From Kitasatospora humi (GTDB taxonomy: Bacteria > Actinomycetota > Actinomycetes > Streptomycetales > Streptomycetaceae), in NCBI RefSeq assembly GCF_020907985.1, contig NZ_JAJJPA010000007.1, positions 124,001-188,000 on the forward strand: 64,000 bases of DNA, written 5' to 3'. Under the pieces are notes generated by a model that worked only from the letters and a program-made list of their open reading frames with translations, was not told where the DNA came from and made no database searches. The translations under genes were made by a program, and so were the position numbers. This document shows, piece after piece, positions 48,600 to 57,574 of the stretch. Numbering within the stretch: the first letter of the stretch is position 1; every line of letters starts with the position of its first letter.

Positions 48600-49637
48600 A
48601 TGACCCTGCGCCGCACCGCCGCCGCGCTCGCCGCCACCGCCGCCATGACCGCCCTGCTCGGTGGCACGGCCCAGTCCGCCTCCGCCGCGACCACGGCCGG
48701 GACGAACACCCTCTCCGTCTTCGCCTGGAACGTCGACCTGGGCACCTCCGTGGTCGACTGGAGCCAGAACGAGCAGGCCGCCGCCCGCACCCCGGTGATC
48801 GAGTCGATCGTCCGTCAGCACAGTGCCGACGTGGTGATCCTGGACGAGCTGTTCAACAACTCCTCGATCAGCGACATCAACAGCAAGCTGGCCGACCTCT
48901 ACCCGTACCGGACCCCGGTGGTCGGCGGCACCTGCTCCGGCGGTGGCTGGAACGGGACGAGTGGCAACTGCTCCAGCTCCCCGTTCGTGATCAACGGCGG
49001 GACGATGATCCTCTCGAAGTACCCGATCACCGCCCAGTACCAGCACGTCTTCTCGAACTCGACCTACGGCACCTGGGACTACCACGCCGACAAGGGCGCC
49101 GCGCTGGTCCAGATCGACAAGGGCGGAGCGAAGACCTGGGTGGCCGGCACCCACCTGCAGGCCGACGAGTCGGACACGTCCACCGACACCACCCAGGCCA
49201 CCCGGCTCGCCCAGCTGGGCGAGATCCGGTCCTGGGTGAACGGGATCGCGGGCAGCAGCGCCCCGGTGCTGTTCGGCGGCGACCTGAACGTGGAGTACTA
49301 CAACGGCCAGTCGCGCGGTGACTACGCCAACGCCCAGAACGCGGTGGGCGGCGTGCTCGGCACCCCCGCCACCAACCCGAACGCCCAGCTGACCACCATG
49401 GACTGCGTCGTCTCGGCCTGGTGCCAGTACATGGCGGGCGTCGAGACCTTCCCGACCGACTACCAGGACGACCTGGACTACCTCGGCTACCTGAACGCCG
49501 CAGGTCGTCCGACCCCGGTGGCGCTGCCGCAGGTCAAGACCGACTTCGACCCGCAGGCCGGCTGGACCGCCGGTCAGTTGGACACCAATGCGCCCAGTGA
49601 CCACTACCCGGTCGAGGCGACCTTCCAGCTCGGCTGA
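48600..49637 (+). CDS. Secreted endonuclease/exonuclease/phosphatase-fold protein (sphingomyelinase-like)
   Basis: A 345-residue exported enzyme of the DNase I-like metal-dependent phosphodiesterase fold. A signal peptide (TLRRTAAALAATAAMTALLGG, cleaved near SASA-AT) precedes the domain. The fold motifs are VFAWNVDLG (Asn), VVILDELFNN (metal Glu), VAGTHLQADESD, LFGGDLNVEYY (catalytic Asp/Asn) and the final SDHYPVEATF (catalytic His). The layout matches bacterial neutral sphingomyelinases and some DNases. Two cysteine pairs probably form disulfides. The ATG at 48600 follows GGAG by about 9 bases; an ATG at 48561 is the alternative. Confidence 0.88.
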   Translation: MTLRRTAAALAATAAMTALLGGTAQSASAATTAGTNTLSVFAWNVDLGTSVVDWSQNEQAAARTPVIESIVRQHSADVVILDELFNNSSISDINSKLADLYPYRTPVVGGTCSGGGWNGTSGNCSSSPFVINGGTMILSKYPITAQYQHVFSNSTYGTWDYHADKGAALVQIDKGGAKTWVAGTHLQADESDTSTDTTQATRLAQLGEIRSWVNGIAGSSAPVLFGGDLNVEYYNGQSRGDYANAQNAVGGVLGTPATNPNAQLTTMDCVVSAWCQYMAGVETFPTDYQDDLDYLGYLNAAGRPTPVALPQVKTDFDPQAGWTAGQLDTNAPSDHYPVEATFQLG

Positions 49638-49706
49638 GGACTTCTCGGGCGAGGGGTGGAAAGAGGTTGAGCGGGCGGCAGGACACCTGCCGCCCGCTCA
49701 ACTCGT

Positions 49707-52574
49707 TCACCCCACCGAGGAGTAGGCGATGATGCCGCGCCGCAGCCCGTCGACCGCCTTGCGGGCGGTGCCGCGCAGCTCGGCGTCCTCGCCGGCCGCG
49801 TCCTGGATCTGGCCGAGCACGTCGATCAACTGCTTGGTCCAGCGCACGAAGTCGCCGGCCGGCATCTCGGCGTCGCGCAGCACCTGGTCCAGGCTGTGGC
49901 CGAGCGCCCAGCGGTAGGCGGCCCAGGCGAAGCCCAGGTCGGGCTCGCGCTGACCGACGCCCTCGGCGGTGTTGATCCGGTGCTGCTCCTCCAACGCGTC
50001 CAGGTGGCCCCAGATCCGGACCATCCGGCCGAGCGCCTCCTTGGCCTTGCCCTCCGGCACCCGGGGCGCGCCGGCGTCGTCGGCCTGCCGGGCCTCGTAG
50101 ACCAACGCCGAGGCGCAGGCGGCGAGTTCGGCGGCGGCCAGACCCTTCCAGACACCCTCGCGGATGCACTCGGAGGCCAGCAGGTCGAGCTCGCCGTAGA
50201 GCCGGCCGAGGCGCTTGCCGTCGGCGGTGACGGTGTCACCGGACAGGTAGCCGAGGTCGGTGAGCAGCGCGCAGACCCGGTCGAAGGTGCGCGCGATGGT
50301 GTGGGTGCGGGACCGCATCTTGCGCTCCAGCACCTCGGTGTCGCGGTGCAGCCGGTGGTAGCGCTCGGCCCAACGGGCGTGGTCCTCGCGCTCGTTGCAG
50401 CCGTGGCACGGGTGGGCCCGCAACTCGGCGCGCAGCCGGGAGATTTCGGGGTCGTCGGCGGCGGCGGCCCGGCCCTTGCGGAACCGCTCGGGCTCCAGGT
50501 GGCCGGCCTTGGTGCGCAGGGTGGAGGCCAGGTCGCGACGGGACTGCGGGCTGCGCGGGTTGAAGGACTTGGGGATCCGCAGCCGCTCGACGGGTGCCAC
50601 CGGGTGCGGGAAGTCGATCATGGCAAGCCGCTTGACCTGGCGCTCGGCCGTGAGCACCACCGGTCGCGGCCCGTCCTGGTAGTCCGGGTGGCGCAGGCCG
50701 CCGCGGGTGCGGCCGACCGGCGGCAGGCCCGGGTCGAGGACCAGCGCCAGGCCGGCGAACCGGCCGGTCGGCACATGGATCACGTCGCCCGGCTTGAGCG
50801 CCTCGATCGACTCGATGGCGGCGGCCCGGCGCTGGCCGGCGCCCTCGCGGGCCAGCTCGTTCTCCCGGTCCTTGAGCTGCCGGCGCAGCCTCATGTACTC
50901 GTCGAAGTCGCCCAGGTGGCAGGTCATCGCCTCCTGGTAGCCGGTCAGGCCCTCCTCGTTGCGCTGCACCTGGCGGGCGATGCCGACCACCGAACGGTCC
51001 GCCTGGAACTGGGCGAACGAAGTCTCCAGCAGCTCCCGGGAGCGGTGCCGGCCGAACTGCGAGACCAGGTTGACCGCCATGTTGTAGGACGGCTTGAAGG
51101 AGGAGCGCAGCGGGTAGGTGCGGGTGCCGGCCAGTCCGGCCAGGGCCTCCGGATTGATGCCGCGCTGCCAGAGCACCACGGCGTGGCCCTCGACGTCGAT
51201 GCCGCGCCGCCCGGCCCGGCCGGTGAGCTGGGTGTACTCGCCGGGGGTGATGTCGGCGTGGCTCTCGCCGTTCCACTTGACCAGCTTCTCCAGCACCACC
51301 GAGCGGGCCGGCATGTTGATGCCGAGCGCCAGCGTCTCGGTGGCGAAGACCGCCTTGACCAGGCCCTTGAGGAAGAGCTCCTCGACGACCTCCTTGAACC
51401 TGGGCAGCATGCCGGCGTGGTGGGCGGCGACGCCGCGCTCCAGTGCGTCCAGCCACTCGTAGTAGCCGAGCACGTGCAGGTCCTCGTCGGGGATCGCGGC
51501 GGTCCGCTCCTCGACGATGGCGCGCACCTGGCGCCGCTCCTGCTCGCTGTTGAGCCGCAGGCCGGAGCCGAGCACCTGCTGCACGGCGGCCTCGCAGGCG
51601 GCCCGGCTGAAGATGAAGGTGATGGCGGGCAGCAGGCCTTCGGCGTCCAACCGGTCGATCACGTCCACCCGGCTCGGGGTCCAGATCCGGTTGGGGCGCC
51701 CGTTGGGCATCGAGCGGCCGCGGCCGCGCCCGGCGAACCGGGGGTTGCGGTCGCCCTCGGAGCGGGCCAGCCGGACCAGCTCGGGGTTGACGGCCTTGGC
51801 CGGGTTCTTCTGGTTGCCCTTGGGGCGGCCGTCGGCGTCCGGGTTGGAGAAGAGGTCGTACATCCGGTTGCCGGCCATCACGTGCTGCCAGAGCGGCACC
51901 GGGCGGTGCTCGGAGACGATCACCTTGGTGCCGCCGCGCACGGTGTCCAGCCAGTCGCCGAACTCCTCGGCGTTGGAGACGGTGGCGGAGAGCGAGACCA
52001 GCGTGACGGACTCGGGCAGGTGGATGATCACCTCCTCCCAGACGGCACCGCGGAACCGGTCGGCGAGGTAGTGGACCTCGTCCATCACCACGTAGCCGAG
52101 GCCGTCCAGGGCCTGCGAGCCGGCGTAGAGCATGTTGCGCAGCACCTCGGTGGTCATCACCACCACGGGCGCGTCGCCGTTGACGCTGTTGTCACCGGTG
52201 AGCAGGCCGACCTTGGCCGCGCCGTAGCGCTTGACCAGGTCGGCGTACTTCTGGTTGGACAACGCCTTGATCGGCGTGGTGTAGAAGCACTTGCGACCGG
52301 CCTGCAGGGCCAGGTGGACGGCGAACTCGCCGACGATGGTCTTGCCGGACCCGGTGGGGGCCGCGACCAGCACGCCCGACCCCGCTTCCAGGGCCTCGCA
52401 GGCTTCTATCTGGAAGGGATCGAGCGGGAAGTCGTAGAGCTCCTGGAAGCCGTACAGCGCAGTGGCCTGCTCCCGTGCGCGGCGGCGGGCGGCCGAGTAG
52501 GCCTCGGCGGGGCTCATCTGTTCGGCGGACAGGGCGCTGCTCCTGGGGTCACGGGTGTCGTGCTGCTGGTCCAT
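49707..52574 (-). CDS. DEAD/DEAH-box Ski2/Mtr4-like RNA helicase (HelY type)
   Basis: A 955-residue superfamily 2 helicase. Motif I is APTGSGKT, motif Ia TTPIKALSNQK, motif II DEVHYL, motif III SATVSN, and later motifs appear in AVFATETLALGINMPA and QLTGRAGRRGID. After the two RecA domains come a winged-helix/ratchet region and a C-terminal DSHCT domain (LGRMVRIWGHLDALEEQHRIN). A Cys pair (HPCHGCNEREDH) may bind metal. Actinobacterial HelY proteins are Ski2-like and probably process RNA, though the exact role is unsettled. Monocistronic and convergent with the phosphodiesterase gene. Confidence 0.94.
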   Translation of the reverse strand: MDQQHDTRDPRSSALSAEQMSPAEAYSAARRRAREQATALYGFQELYDFPLDPFQIEACEALEAGSGVLVAAPTGSGKTIVGEFAVHLALQAGRKCFYTTPIKALSNQKYADLVKRYGAAKVGLLTGDNSVNGDAPVVVMTTEVLRNMLYAGSQALDGLGYVVMDEVHYLADRFRGAVWEEVIIHLPESVTLVSLSATVSNAEEFGDWLDTVRGGTKVIVSEHRPVPLWQHVMAGNRMYDLFSNPDADGRPKGNQKNPAKAVNPELVRLARSEGDRNPRFAGRGRGRSMPNGRPNRIWTPSRVDVIDRLDAEGLLPAITFIFSRAACEAAVQQVLGSGLRLNSEQERRQVRAIVEERTAAIPDEDLHVLGYYEWLDALERGVAAHHAGMLPRFKEVVEELFLKGLVKAVFATETLALGINMPARSVVLEKLVKWNGESHADITPGEYTQLTGRAGRRGIDVEGHAVVLWQRGINPEALAGLAGTRTYPLRSSFKPSYNMAVNLVSQFGRHRSRELLETSFAQFQADRSVVGIARQVQRNEEGLTGYQEAMTCHLGDFDEYMRLRRQLKDRENELAREGAGQRRAAAIESIEALKPGDVIHVPTGRFAGLALVLDPGLPPVGRTRGGLRHPDYQDGPRPVVLTAERQVKRLAMIDFPHPVAPVERLRIPKSFNPRSPQSRRDLASTLRTKAGHLEPERFRKGRAAAADDPEISRLRAELRAHPCHGCNEREDHARWAERYHRLHRDTEVLERKMRSRTHTIARTFDRVCALLTDLGYLSGDTVTADGKRLGRLYGELDLLASECIREGVWKGLAAAELAACASALVYEARQADDAGAPRVPEGKAKEALGRMVRIWGHLDALEEQHRINTAEGVGQREPDLGFAWAAYRWALGHSLDQVLRDAEMPAGDFVRWTKQLIDVLGQIQDAAGEDAELRGTARKAVDGLRRGIIAYSSVG

Positions 52575-52678
52575 CTGAGCTTGAGGTTACCCGCCTGGAC
52601 TGACATCGATGACACCGTTTTGCCTGCCAGCCACGGTCGCCTTTGATATGCGTTTGATCGAATTCGCTCAGCTGTATT

Positions 52679-52698
52679 CAACGGTCAACGGACCGTTG
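52679..52698. promoter_or_regulatory. CAACGGTC-AACG-GACCGTTG inverted repeat
   Basis: A perfect 8-bp inverted repeat with a 4-base centre, 61 bases before the roadblock-like gene, in an AT-richer stretch. Candidate operator. Confidence 0.4.
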
Positions 52699-52758
52699 CC
52701 ACGCTCCCTACAGTCGAGGGCACCGATCAGTGGAAATGGGGAGAAAAGGGGACCGGCC

Positions 52759-53133
52759 ATGGCGAATGTGGAGACCGCGCTCAAGGAAGCGATGACCATC
52801 GACGGCGCGATCGGCGTCGCCCTGGTCGATTACAGCAGCGGAATGGCCCTGGGCACCCTCGGGGACGGCGGCGAGCTGAACCTGGACGTCGCCGCCGCCG
52901 GGAACACCGACGTGGTGCGGGCCAAGATGCGCACCATGGAGCTGCTGAACCTGCACGACAACGAGATCGAGGACATCCTGATCACGCTGACCAGGCAGTA
53001 CCACCTGATCCGGCCGCTGACCAAGCAGAACGGCCGCGGGCTGTTCCTCTACCTGGCGCTGGACCGCAACCGCTCCAACCTGGCGATGGCCCGCCACCAG
53101 CTGCGGCTGCTGGAGGCCGCCCTGGAGATCTGA
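52759..53133 (+). CDS. Roadblock/LC7-like small protein
   Basis: A 124-residue cytoplasmic protein. The pattern ALKEAMTIDGAIGVALVDYSSGMALGTLGDG, then a central helix and NGRGLFLYLALDRNRSNLAMARHQLRLLEAAL, resembles roadblock/longin-type folds that partner small GTPases in Streptomyces conservon systems, but no GTPase or DUF742 gene lies beside it, so the assignment is tentative. The ATG at 52759 follows AAAAGGGGA by about 8 bases. It is convergent with the aminotransferase gene, 4 bases apart. Confidence 0.7.
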   Translation: MANVETALKEAMTIDGAIGVALVDYSSGMALGTLGDGGELNLDVAAAGNTDVVRAKMRTMELLNLHDNEIEDILITLTRQYHLIRPLTKQNGRGLFLYLALDRNRSNLAMARHQLRLLEAALEI

Positions 53134-53137
53134 CCGG

Positions 53138-54292
53138 TCACTTCAGCAGTTCGGCCAGCCCGTCGGCGAGCCGCCGGTACTCCTCGGGCCGGTTGTAGAC
53201 CTGGGCGCTTACCCGCAGCACTCCGCCGCCCGGCCAGGGGCGCACGGCGACCCGGGCGCCCAGCCGGTCCCGCACGGCCTCCATCAACGGGCGCACCTGG
53301 CCCTCGACCTCGGCCACCCCGGCGGGCAGTCGCACGGCGGCCATCGCCACCCCGGGGCTGAGCGGCAACTCGGCCAGGCCCGCCCGCTCCACCAGCTGCC
53401 GCCGGCCGTAGGCGGCCAGCCCCGCGTTGTGCTCGCGGACCAGGTCGACCCCCAGCCGCTCCAGCAGCGCCAGCGCGGTGGGCGCCGCCAGCCAGCCGGT
53501 GTAGTCGGCCGTACCGCGCCACTCGACGTTCCCGGGGAATCCGCTGGCGTGCTCCCAGGAATAGGTGAGCGGCCGCACCTGGGAGCGCCAGGGTGCGGCG
53601 ACGGCGAGGACGGCGGTCGGGCGCGGCGCGAACGCCCACTTGTGCAGGTTGCCGAACCAGAAGTCGGCCCGCTCGACGTCCGGTGCCACCGGGAGCATGC
53701 CGGGCGCGTGGGCGGCGTCCACCAGGGTGACCACGCCGCGGTCGGCCAGGGCGCGCAGCAGCGTCGGCGTGACGAACTCACGGGCGGTGGGTGAGGTGAT
53801 CTTGTCGAGGATGGCCGCCCTGGTGCGCGGGGTGAGCGCGGCCAGCACCACCTCGGCCGGGTCGGCGGCGTCCAGCGGCACCGGCACGGTGCGCACGGTC
53901 GCGCCGCACTCGGCGGCGCGCCGTTCGGCGGCCAGGTTGACCACGCCGTAGCCGTGGTCGGTCACCAGGATCTCGTCACCGGGCTCGAACGGGATGCTGT
54001 CGAGTGCCACCGCGACCGCTTCGGTGACATTGCTGAGCAGCGCCAGGCCGGCCGGGTCGGCGTCGAGCAGCCGGGCGAGCGCGGTGCGGGCGGCGGCGAT
54101 CCGACCGGGCAGCTCCCAGAAGAAGCCGTCCGGGTCGGCCTCCTGCTCGGCCCGGAAGGCGGCCTGCGCGCGGCTCACCTCGATGGGCACGGCGCCGTAG
54201 GACCCGTGGTTGAGGTGGGCAACGGTCGGGTCCAGGGCGAAGAGTGCGGCGGCGTCCTCGATGGGAGCAGGCGCTGGCGTGTGCAATTTCAC
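53138..54292 (-). CDS. Class V aminotransferase family protein (isopenicillin-N-epimerase-like)
   Basis: A 384-residue fold-type I PLP enzyme. Recognisable segments are VAHLNHGSYGAVP, LLSNVTEAVAVALDS, TLVDAAHAPGML (PLP-ring Asp) and the Schiff-base lysine in FGNLHKWAFAPR. The family includes isopenicillin N epimerase, cysteine desulfurase-like and ergothioneine-lyase-like enzymes; no neighbour points to one of these. It is divergent from the S9 peptidase gene with only 48 bases between starts, so promoters must overlap. Confidence 0.92.
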   Translation of the reverse strand: MKLHTPAPAPIEDAAALFALDPTVAHLNHGSYGAVPIEVSRAQAAFRAEQEADPDGFFWELPGRIAAARTALARLLDADPAGLALLSNVTEAVAVALDSIPFEPGDEILVTDHGYGVVNLAAERRAAECGATVRTVPVPLDAADPAEVVLAALTPRTRAAILDKITSPTAREFVTPTLLRALADRGVVTLVDAAHAPGMLPVAPDVERADFWFGNLHKWAFAPRPTAVLAVAAPWRSQVRPLTYSWEHASGFPGNVEWRGTADYTGWLAAPTALALLERLGVDLVREHNAGLAAYGRRQLVERAGLAELPLSPGVAMAAVRLPAGVAEVEGQVRPLMEAVRDRLGARVAVRPWPGGGVLRVSAQVYNRPEEYRRLADGLAELLK

Positions 54293-54340
54293 ACCTCACA
54301 TTTCTAGCCGAGTAACCTCCTCCGAGGCAACCATCGGCCC

Positions 54341-56413
54341 GTGACACCTGACAATGACTTTCTCGGTCTGAGTGCGGCCACCGGCCGCTTCAGCTACGGC
54401 GCACCGCGCGCGTTCACCTTTTCCGACGACGGCAACAGGCTGCTGTTCCTGCGCTCGGCCGGCCCGCGCGACCCCCATGACCGGCTCTGGAGCCTCGACC
54501 TGACGACGGCCCGGGAGGAGCTGCTGGCCGACCCGGCGGCGCTGCTGCCCGGCCGCACCGGCGATCCGGCCGACCTGCCGCTCCTGGAACGCCGACTGCG
54601 CGAGCGGACCCGGCTGGCCACCCGCGGCATCGGCACCTTCGCCGCCACCCCGGACGCGGCGGTGGCGGTCTTCGCGCTGGACGGCCGGCTGATCCGGGTG
54701 GACCGCCAGGGTGCGACGCAGCTCCCGGCCGCCGGACCGGTCTTCGACCCGCGGCCGAACGCCGACGGCAGCCGGATCGCCTATGTCGTCGACGACGTGC
54801 TCCACCTGACCGACCGCAGCGAGCCGCTCAGCCCGGCGGACGGCGCCCGCTGGGGTGTCGCCGAGTTCGCCGCCGCCGAGGAACTCGGCCGGCACCGCGG
54901 CCACTGGTGGGCCCCCGGCGGTGGTGCCGTGCTGGCCGCCCGGGTCGACGAATCCGCGCTGCCCCGACGGTACTTCGCCGATCCGGCCGAACCGGACCGC
55001 CCTGCCGAGTCGTTCGCCTACCCGCAGGCCGGCGGACCCAACGCCGATGTCCAGCTCTGGGTGCTGGCCCTGGACGGGGGCCGGGTCCGGCTCGACTGGG
55101 ACGCCGCGCGCCACCCGTACGTCTGCGCGGCCGAATGGGCGTCCGACACCGAGATCCTGCTGACCGTGGCCGACCGGCTGCAGCAGCGGGTGCTGCTGCT
55201 CTCCGCCGACCCGGCCACCGGCCGCACCACCGAACTCTCCCGCACCGAGGACGAGTTCTGGGTGGACGAGCTGCCCGGCACGCCGGCCAGGCTGCCCGGC
55301 GGCGCGCTGCTGACCTCGGCCGACACCTCCGATGGCCGGGCCCGCGCGGTGGCCCTGGACGGCCGGATCGCGACCCCCGAGCGCCTCCAGGTGCGCCGGG
55401 TGGTCGGCCGGCTCGGTGGCCGGCTGCTGCTGGAGGTCACCGACGGCGACCCCGCCGACCAGCACGTCTACGCCCTGGACCCGGCCGACGGCGCGCTGGA
55501 GCGGCTCAGCGAAGGGCCCGGGTCGCACTCGGTGCAGGCCGCCGGCGACAGCCTGCTGCTCTCCTCGGCCGGCCCCGACGGCGTCCGGCGCCGGGTGGTG
55601 CGGGCCGGCCGGGAGATCGAACTGACCGATCTGTCCGAGCCGTTGCCGTACCGGGTGACCCCGAAGCTCACCCGGGTCACCGAACTCGACCTGCCCACCG
55701 CGGTGGTCTACCCGCGCGGCCACCGCGCCGGCGAGCCGCTGCCGGTGCTGCTGGACGTCTACGGCGGCCCCGGCTTCCAGGCGGTGGTCAACGAGCCCCG
55801 CCGCTGGCAGCTGCGCCAGTGGTGGGCCGACCAGGGCTTCGCGGTGGTCACCATCGACAACCGCGGCACCCCGTACGTCTCGCCGGCGTTCACCAAGGCG
55901 GTCTTCCGCCGGTTCTCCCAGGTGACCCTGGACGACCAGGTGGCCGCGCTGCGGGCGCTGGCCGAGCTGGAGCCGGACCTCGACCTGAGCCGGGTCGCCG
56001 TGCGCGGCTGGTCCTACGGCGGCTACTTGGCGGCGATGGCGGTGCTGCGCCGTCCGGACGTCTTCCACGCGGCCAGCGCCGGTGCCGGTCCGACCGACTT
56101 CCGCTGCTACGACACCGCCTACACCGAGCGCTACTTGGGGCTCCCGGAGCAGAACGAGGCGGGCTACGCGGCCGATTGCCTCATCGCTGACGCCCCGTCA
56201 CTCACTCGACCACTGCTGCTGATCCACGGCCTGGCGGACGACAACGTGCACCCCTCGCACACCCTGCGGCTGTCGGCGGCGCTGCACCGGGCCGGGCGCC
56301 CGCACAGCGTGCTGCCGCTGCCGGGGATCAGCCACCTGACCCCCGAGGGCGCCAACGAGCGCATGGTCGCCGCCGAACTGGCCTTCCTGTGCTCCTCGTT
56401 GGGTCTGAGCTGA
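54341..56413 (+). CDS. S9 family (dipeptidyl peptidase IV-like) peptidase
   Basis: A 690-residue cytoplasmic prolyl oligopeptidase relative. The first 430 residues form a beta-propeller (DPPIV N-terminal type). The C-terminal alpha/beta hydrolase domain opens VLLDVYGGPGFQAV, with catalytic serine in GWSYGGYLAAM, Asp in IHGLADDNVHPS and His in LPGISHLTPEG. Such enzymes cleave after Pro or similar residues in short peptides. With the Xaa-Pro aminopeptidase, the S15 peptidase and the peptide importer, the window holds several proline-peptide enzymes. The GTG start has only a weak binding site. Confidence 0.94.
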   Translation: MTPDNDFLGLSAATGRFSYGAPRAFTFSDDGNRLLFLRSAGPRDPHDRLWSLDLTTAREELLADPAALLPGRTGDPADLPLLERRLRERTRLATRGIGTFAATPDAAVAVFALDGRLIRVDRQGATQLPAAGPVFDPRPNADGSRIAYVVDDVLHLTDRSEPLSPADGARWGVAEFAAAEELGRHRGHWWAPGGGAVLAARVDESALPRRYFADPAEPDRPAESFAYPQAGGPNADVQLWVLALDGGRVRLDWDAARHPYVCAAEWASDTEILLTVADRLQQRVLLLSADPATGRTTELSRTEDEFWVDELPGTPARLPGGALLTSADTSDGRARAVALDGRIATPERLQVRRVVGRLGGRLLLEVTDGDPADQHVYALDPADGALERLSEGPGSHSVQAAGDSLLLSSAGPDGVRRRVVRAGREIELTDLSEPLPYRVTPKLTRVTELDLPTAVVYPRGHRAGEPLPVLLDVYGGPGFQAVVNEPRRWQLRQWWADQGFAVVTIDNRGTPYVSPAFTKAVFRRFSQVTLDDQVAALRALAELEPDLDLSRVAVRGWSYGGYLAAMAVLRRPDVFHAASAGAGPTDFRCYDTAYTERYLGLPEQNEAGYAADCLIADAPSLTRPLLLIHGLADDNVHPSHTLRLSAALHRAGRPHSVLPLPGISHLTPEGANERMVAAELAFLCSSLGLS

Positions 56414-56414
56414 A

Positions 56415-56459
56415 CGACGTGGTGGGTCCGGCCCGTGCGGGCCGGACCCCACCACGTCG
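56415..56459. terminator. Long hairpin after the S9 peptidase gene
   Basis: CGACGTGGTGGG-TCCGGCCCG pairs with CGGGCCGGA-CCCCACCACGTCG over about 20 bp with one bulged base, directly after the stop. Confidence 0.85.
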
Positions 56460-56569
56460 CTGGAAGGCCCGTGGAGGCGGTGGAACCCGGTCGGGCGCGG
56501 CCCTCATCGGGTTCCCCGCCACGCCCGACCGGGAGTTCATGGGTTGCCGGCACCGGACGGTGCCTGGTG

Positions 56570-56605
56570 CGGTGCCCGGCCCGGGGGGGCTCGGGCCGGG
56601 CACCG
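56570..56605 (-). terminator. Terminator of the peptide importer operon
   Basis: CGGTGCCCGGCCCG pairs perfectly with CGGGCCGGGCACCG (14 bp, 8-nt loop), 4 bases after the last stop of the minus-strand operon. Confidence 0.88.
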
Positions 56606-56608
56606 GGT

Positions 56609-57574
56609 TCAGTCCTCCGGGAAGTGGCAGGCGACCTGCCGCTCCCCGGAGCCGGAGCCCAGCCGCAGCAGCGGTGGCTCGCTGCGGCAGATCTCCCGCG
56701 CCTTGGGGCACCTGGGATGGAAGGTGCAGCCGCTCGGCGGGTTCGCGGGGCTCGGCGGGTCGCCGAGCAGCACGATCCGCTCCCGCTGCCGCTCCGCCGC
56801 CGGATCCGGCAGCGGCACGGCGGAGAGCAGGGCCTTGGTGTAGGGGTGCGCCGGGTTGGCGTACACCTGCTCCTTGTCGCCGATCTCGACGATCCGGCCC
56901 AGGTACATCACCGCGACCCGGTGGCTGATGTGTTTCACCACCGCCAGATCGTGCGCGATGAAGACGTAGGCGACCCCCAGCTCGCGCTGCAGCCGCTCCA
57001 GCAGGCCGACGATCTGCGCCTGGATGGAGACGTCCAGCGCCGAGACCGGCTCGTCGGCCACCACCAGCGCCGGCCGGGTGGCCAACGCCCGTGCGATGCC
57101 GATGCGTTGGGCCTGTCCGCCGGAGAACTGGTGCGGGTAGCGCTCCAGGTGCTCGGGCGCCAGCCCGACCAGCTGGATCAACTCCCGAACCTCCTTGACC
57201 TGTTGCTCCTTCGGCAGGCCCTGGGCGCGCAGCGGGGCGCTGATGATCTGCTGCACGGTCTGCCGGGGGTTCAGCGAGGCGAACGGGTCCTGGAAGATGA
57301 TCTGCAGCTTGGCCCGCAGCGGGCGCAGCTCCCGCTGGCTCAGGGTGCTGATGTCCTGCCCCTGGAACCGCACCTGGCCCGCCGTCGGGTCGAGCAGCCG
57401 GACCAGCATCCGCCCGGTGGTGGACTTGCCGCAGCCGGACTCGCCGACCAGCCCGAGCGTCTCGCCGGCCCGGACCTCGAAGTCCAGTCCGTCCACCGCC
57501 TTGATCCCGGCGCCCCGGCGGCGCGCGGGGTAGGTCATGCCGAGGCCGCTGACCTGCATCAGAGGGGTTGTCAT
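56609..57574 (-). CDS. Oligopeptide ABC importer ATPase (DppF/OppF-like)
   Basis: A 321-residue ATPase: Walker A GESGCGKSTTG, Q-loop IFQDPFASLNP, signature FSGGQAQRIGIARAL, Walker B LVVADEPVSALDV and switch His in IAHDLAVV. The C-terminal oligopeptide-type extension contains PSGCTFHPRCPKAREIC, whose cysteines can bind an iron-sulfur cluster in Dpp/Opp ATPases. Its start overlaps the DppD-like stop by ATGA. Last gene of the importer operon. Confidence 0.95.
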   Translation of the reverse strand: MTTPLMQVSGLGMTYPARRRGAGIKAVDGLDFEVRAGETLGLVGESGCGKSTTGRMLVRLLDPTAGQVRFQGQDISTLSQRELRPLRAKLQIIFQDPFASLNPRQTVQQIISAPLRAQGLPKEQQVKEVRELIQLVGLAPEHLERYPHQFSGGQAQRIGIARALATRPALVVADEPVSALDVSIQAQIVGLLERLQRELGVAYVFIAHDLAVVKHISHRVAVMYLGRIVEIGDKEQVYANPAHPYTKALLSAVPLPDPAAERQRERIVLLGDPPSPANPPSGCTFHPRCPKAREICRSEPPLLRLGSGSGERQVACHFPED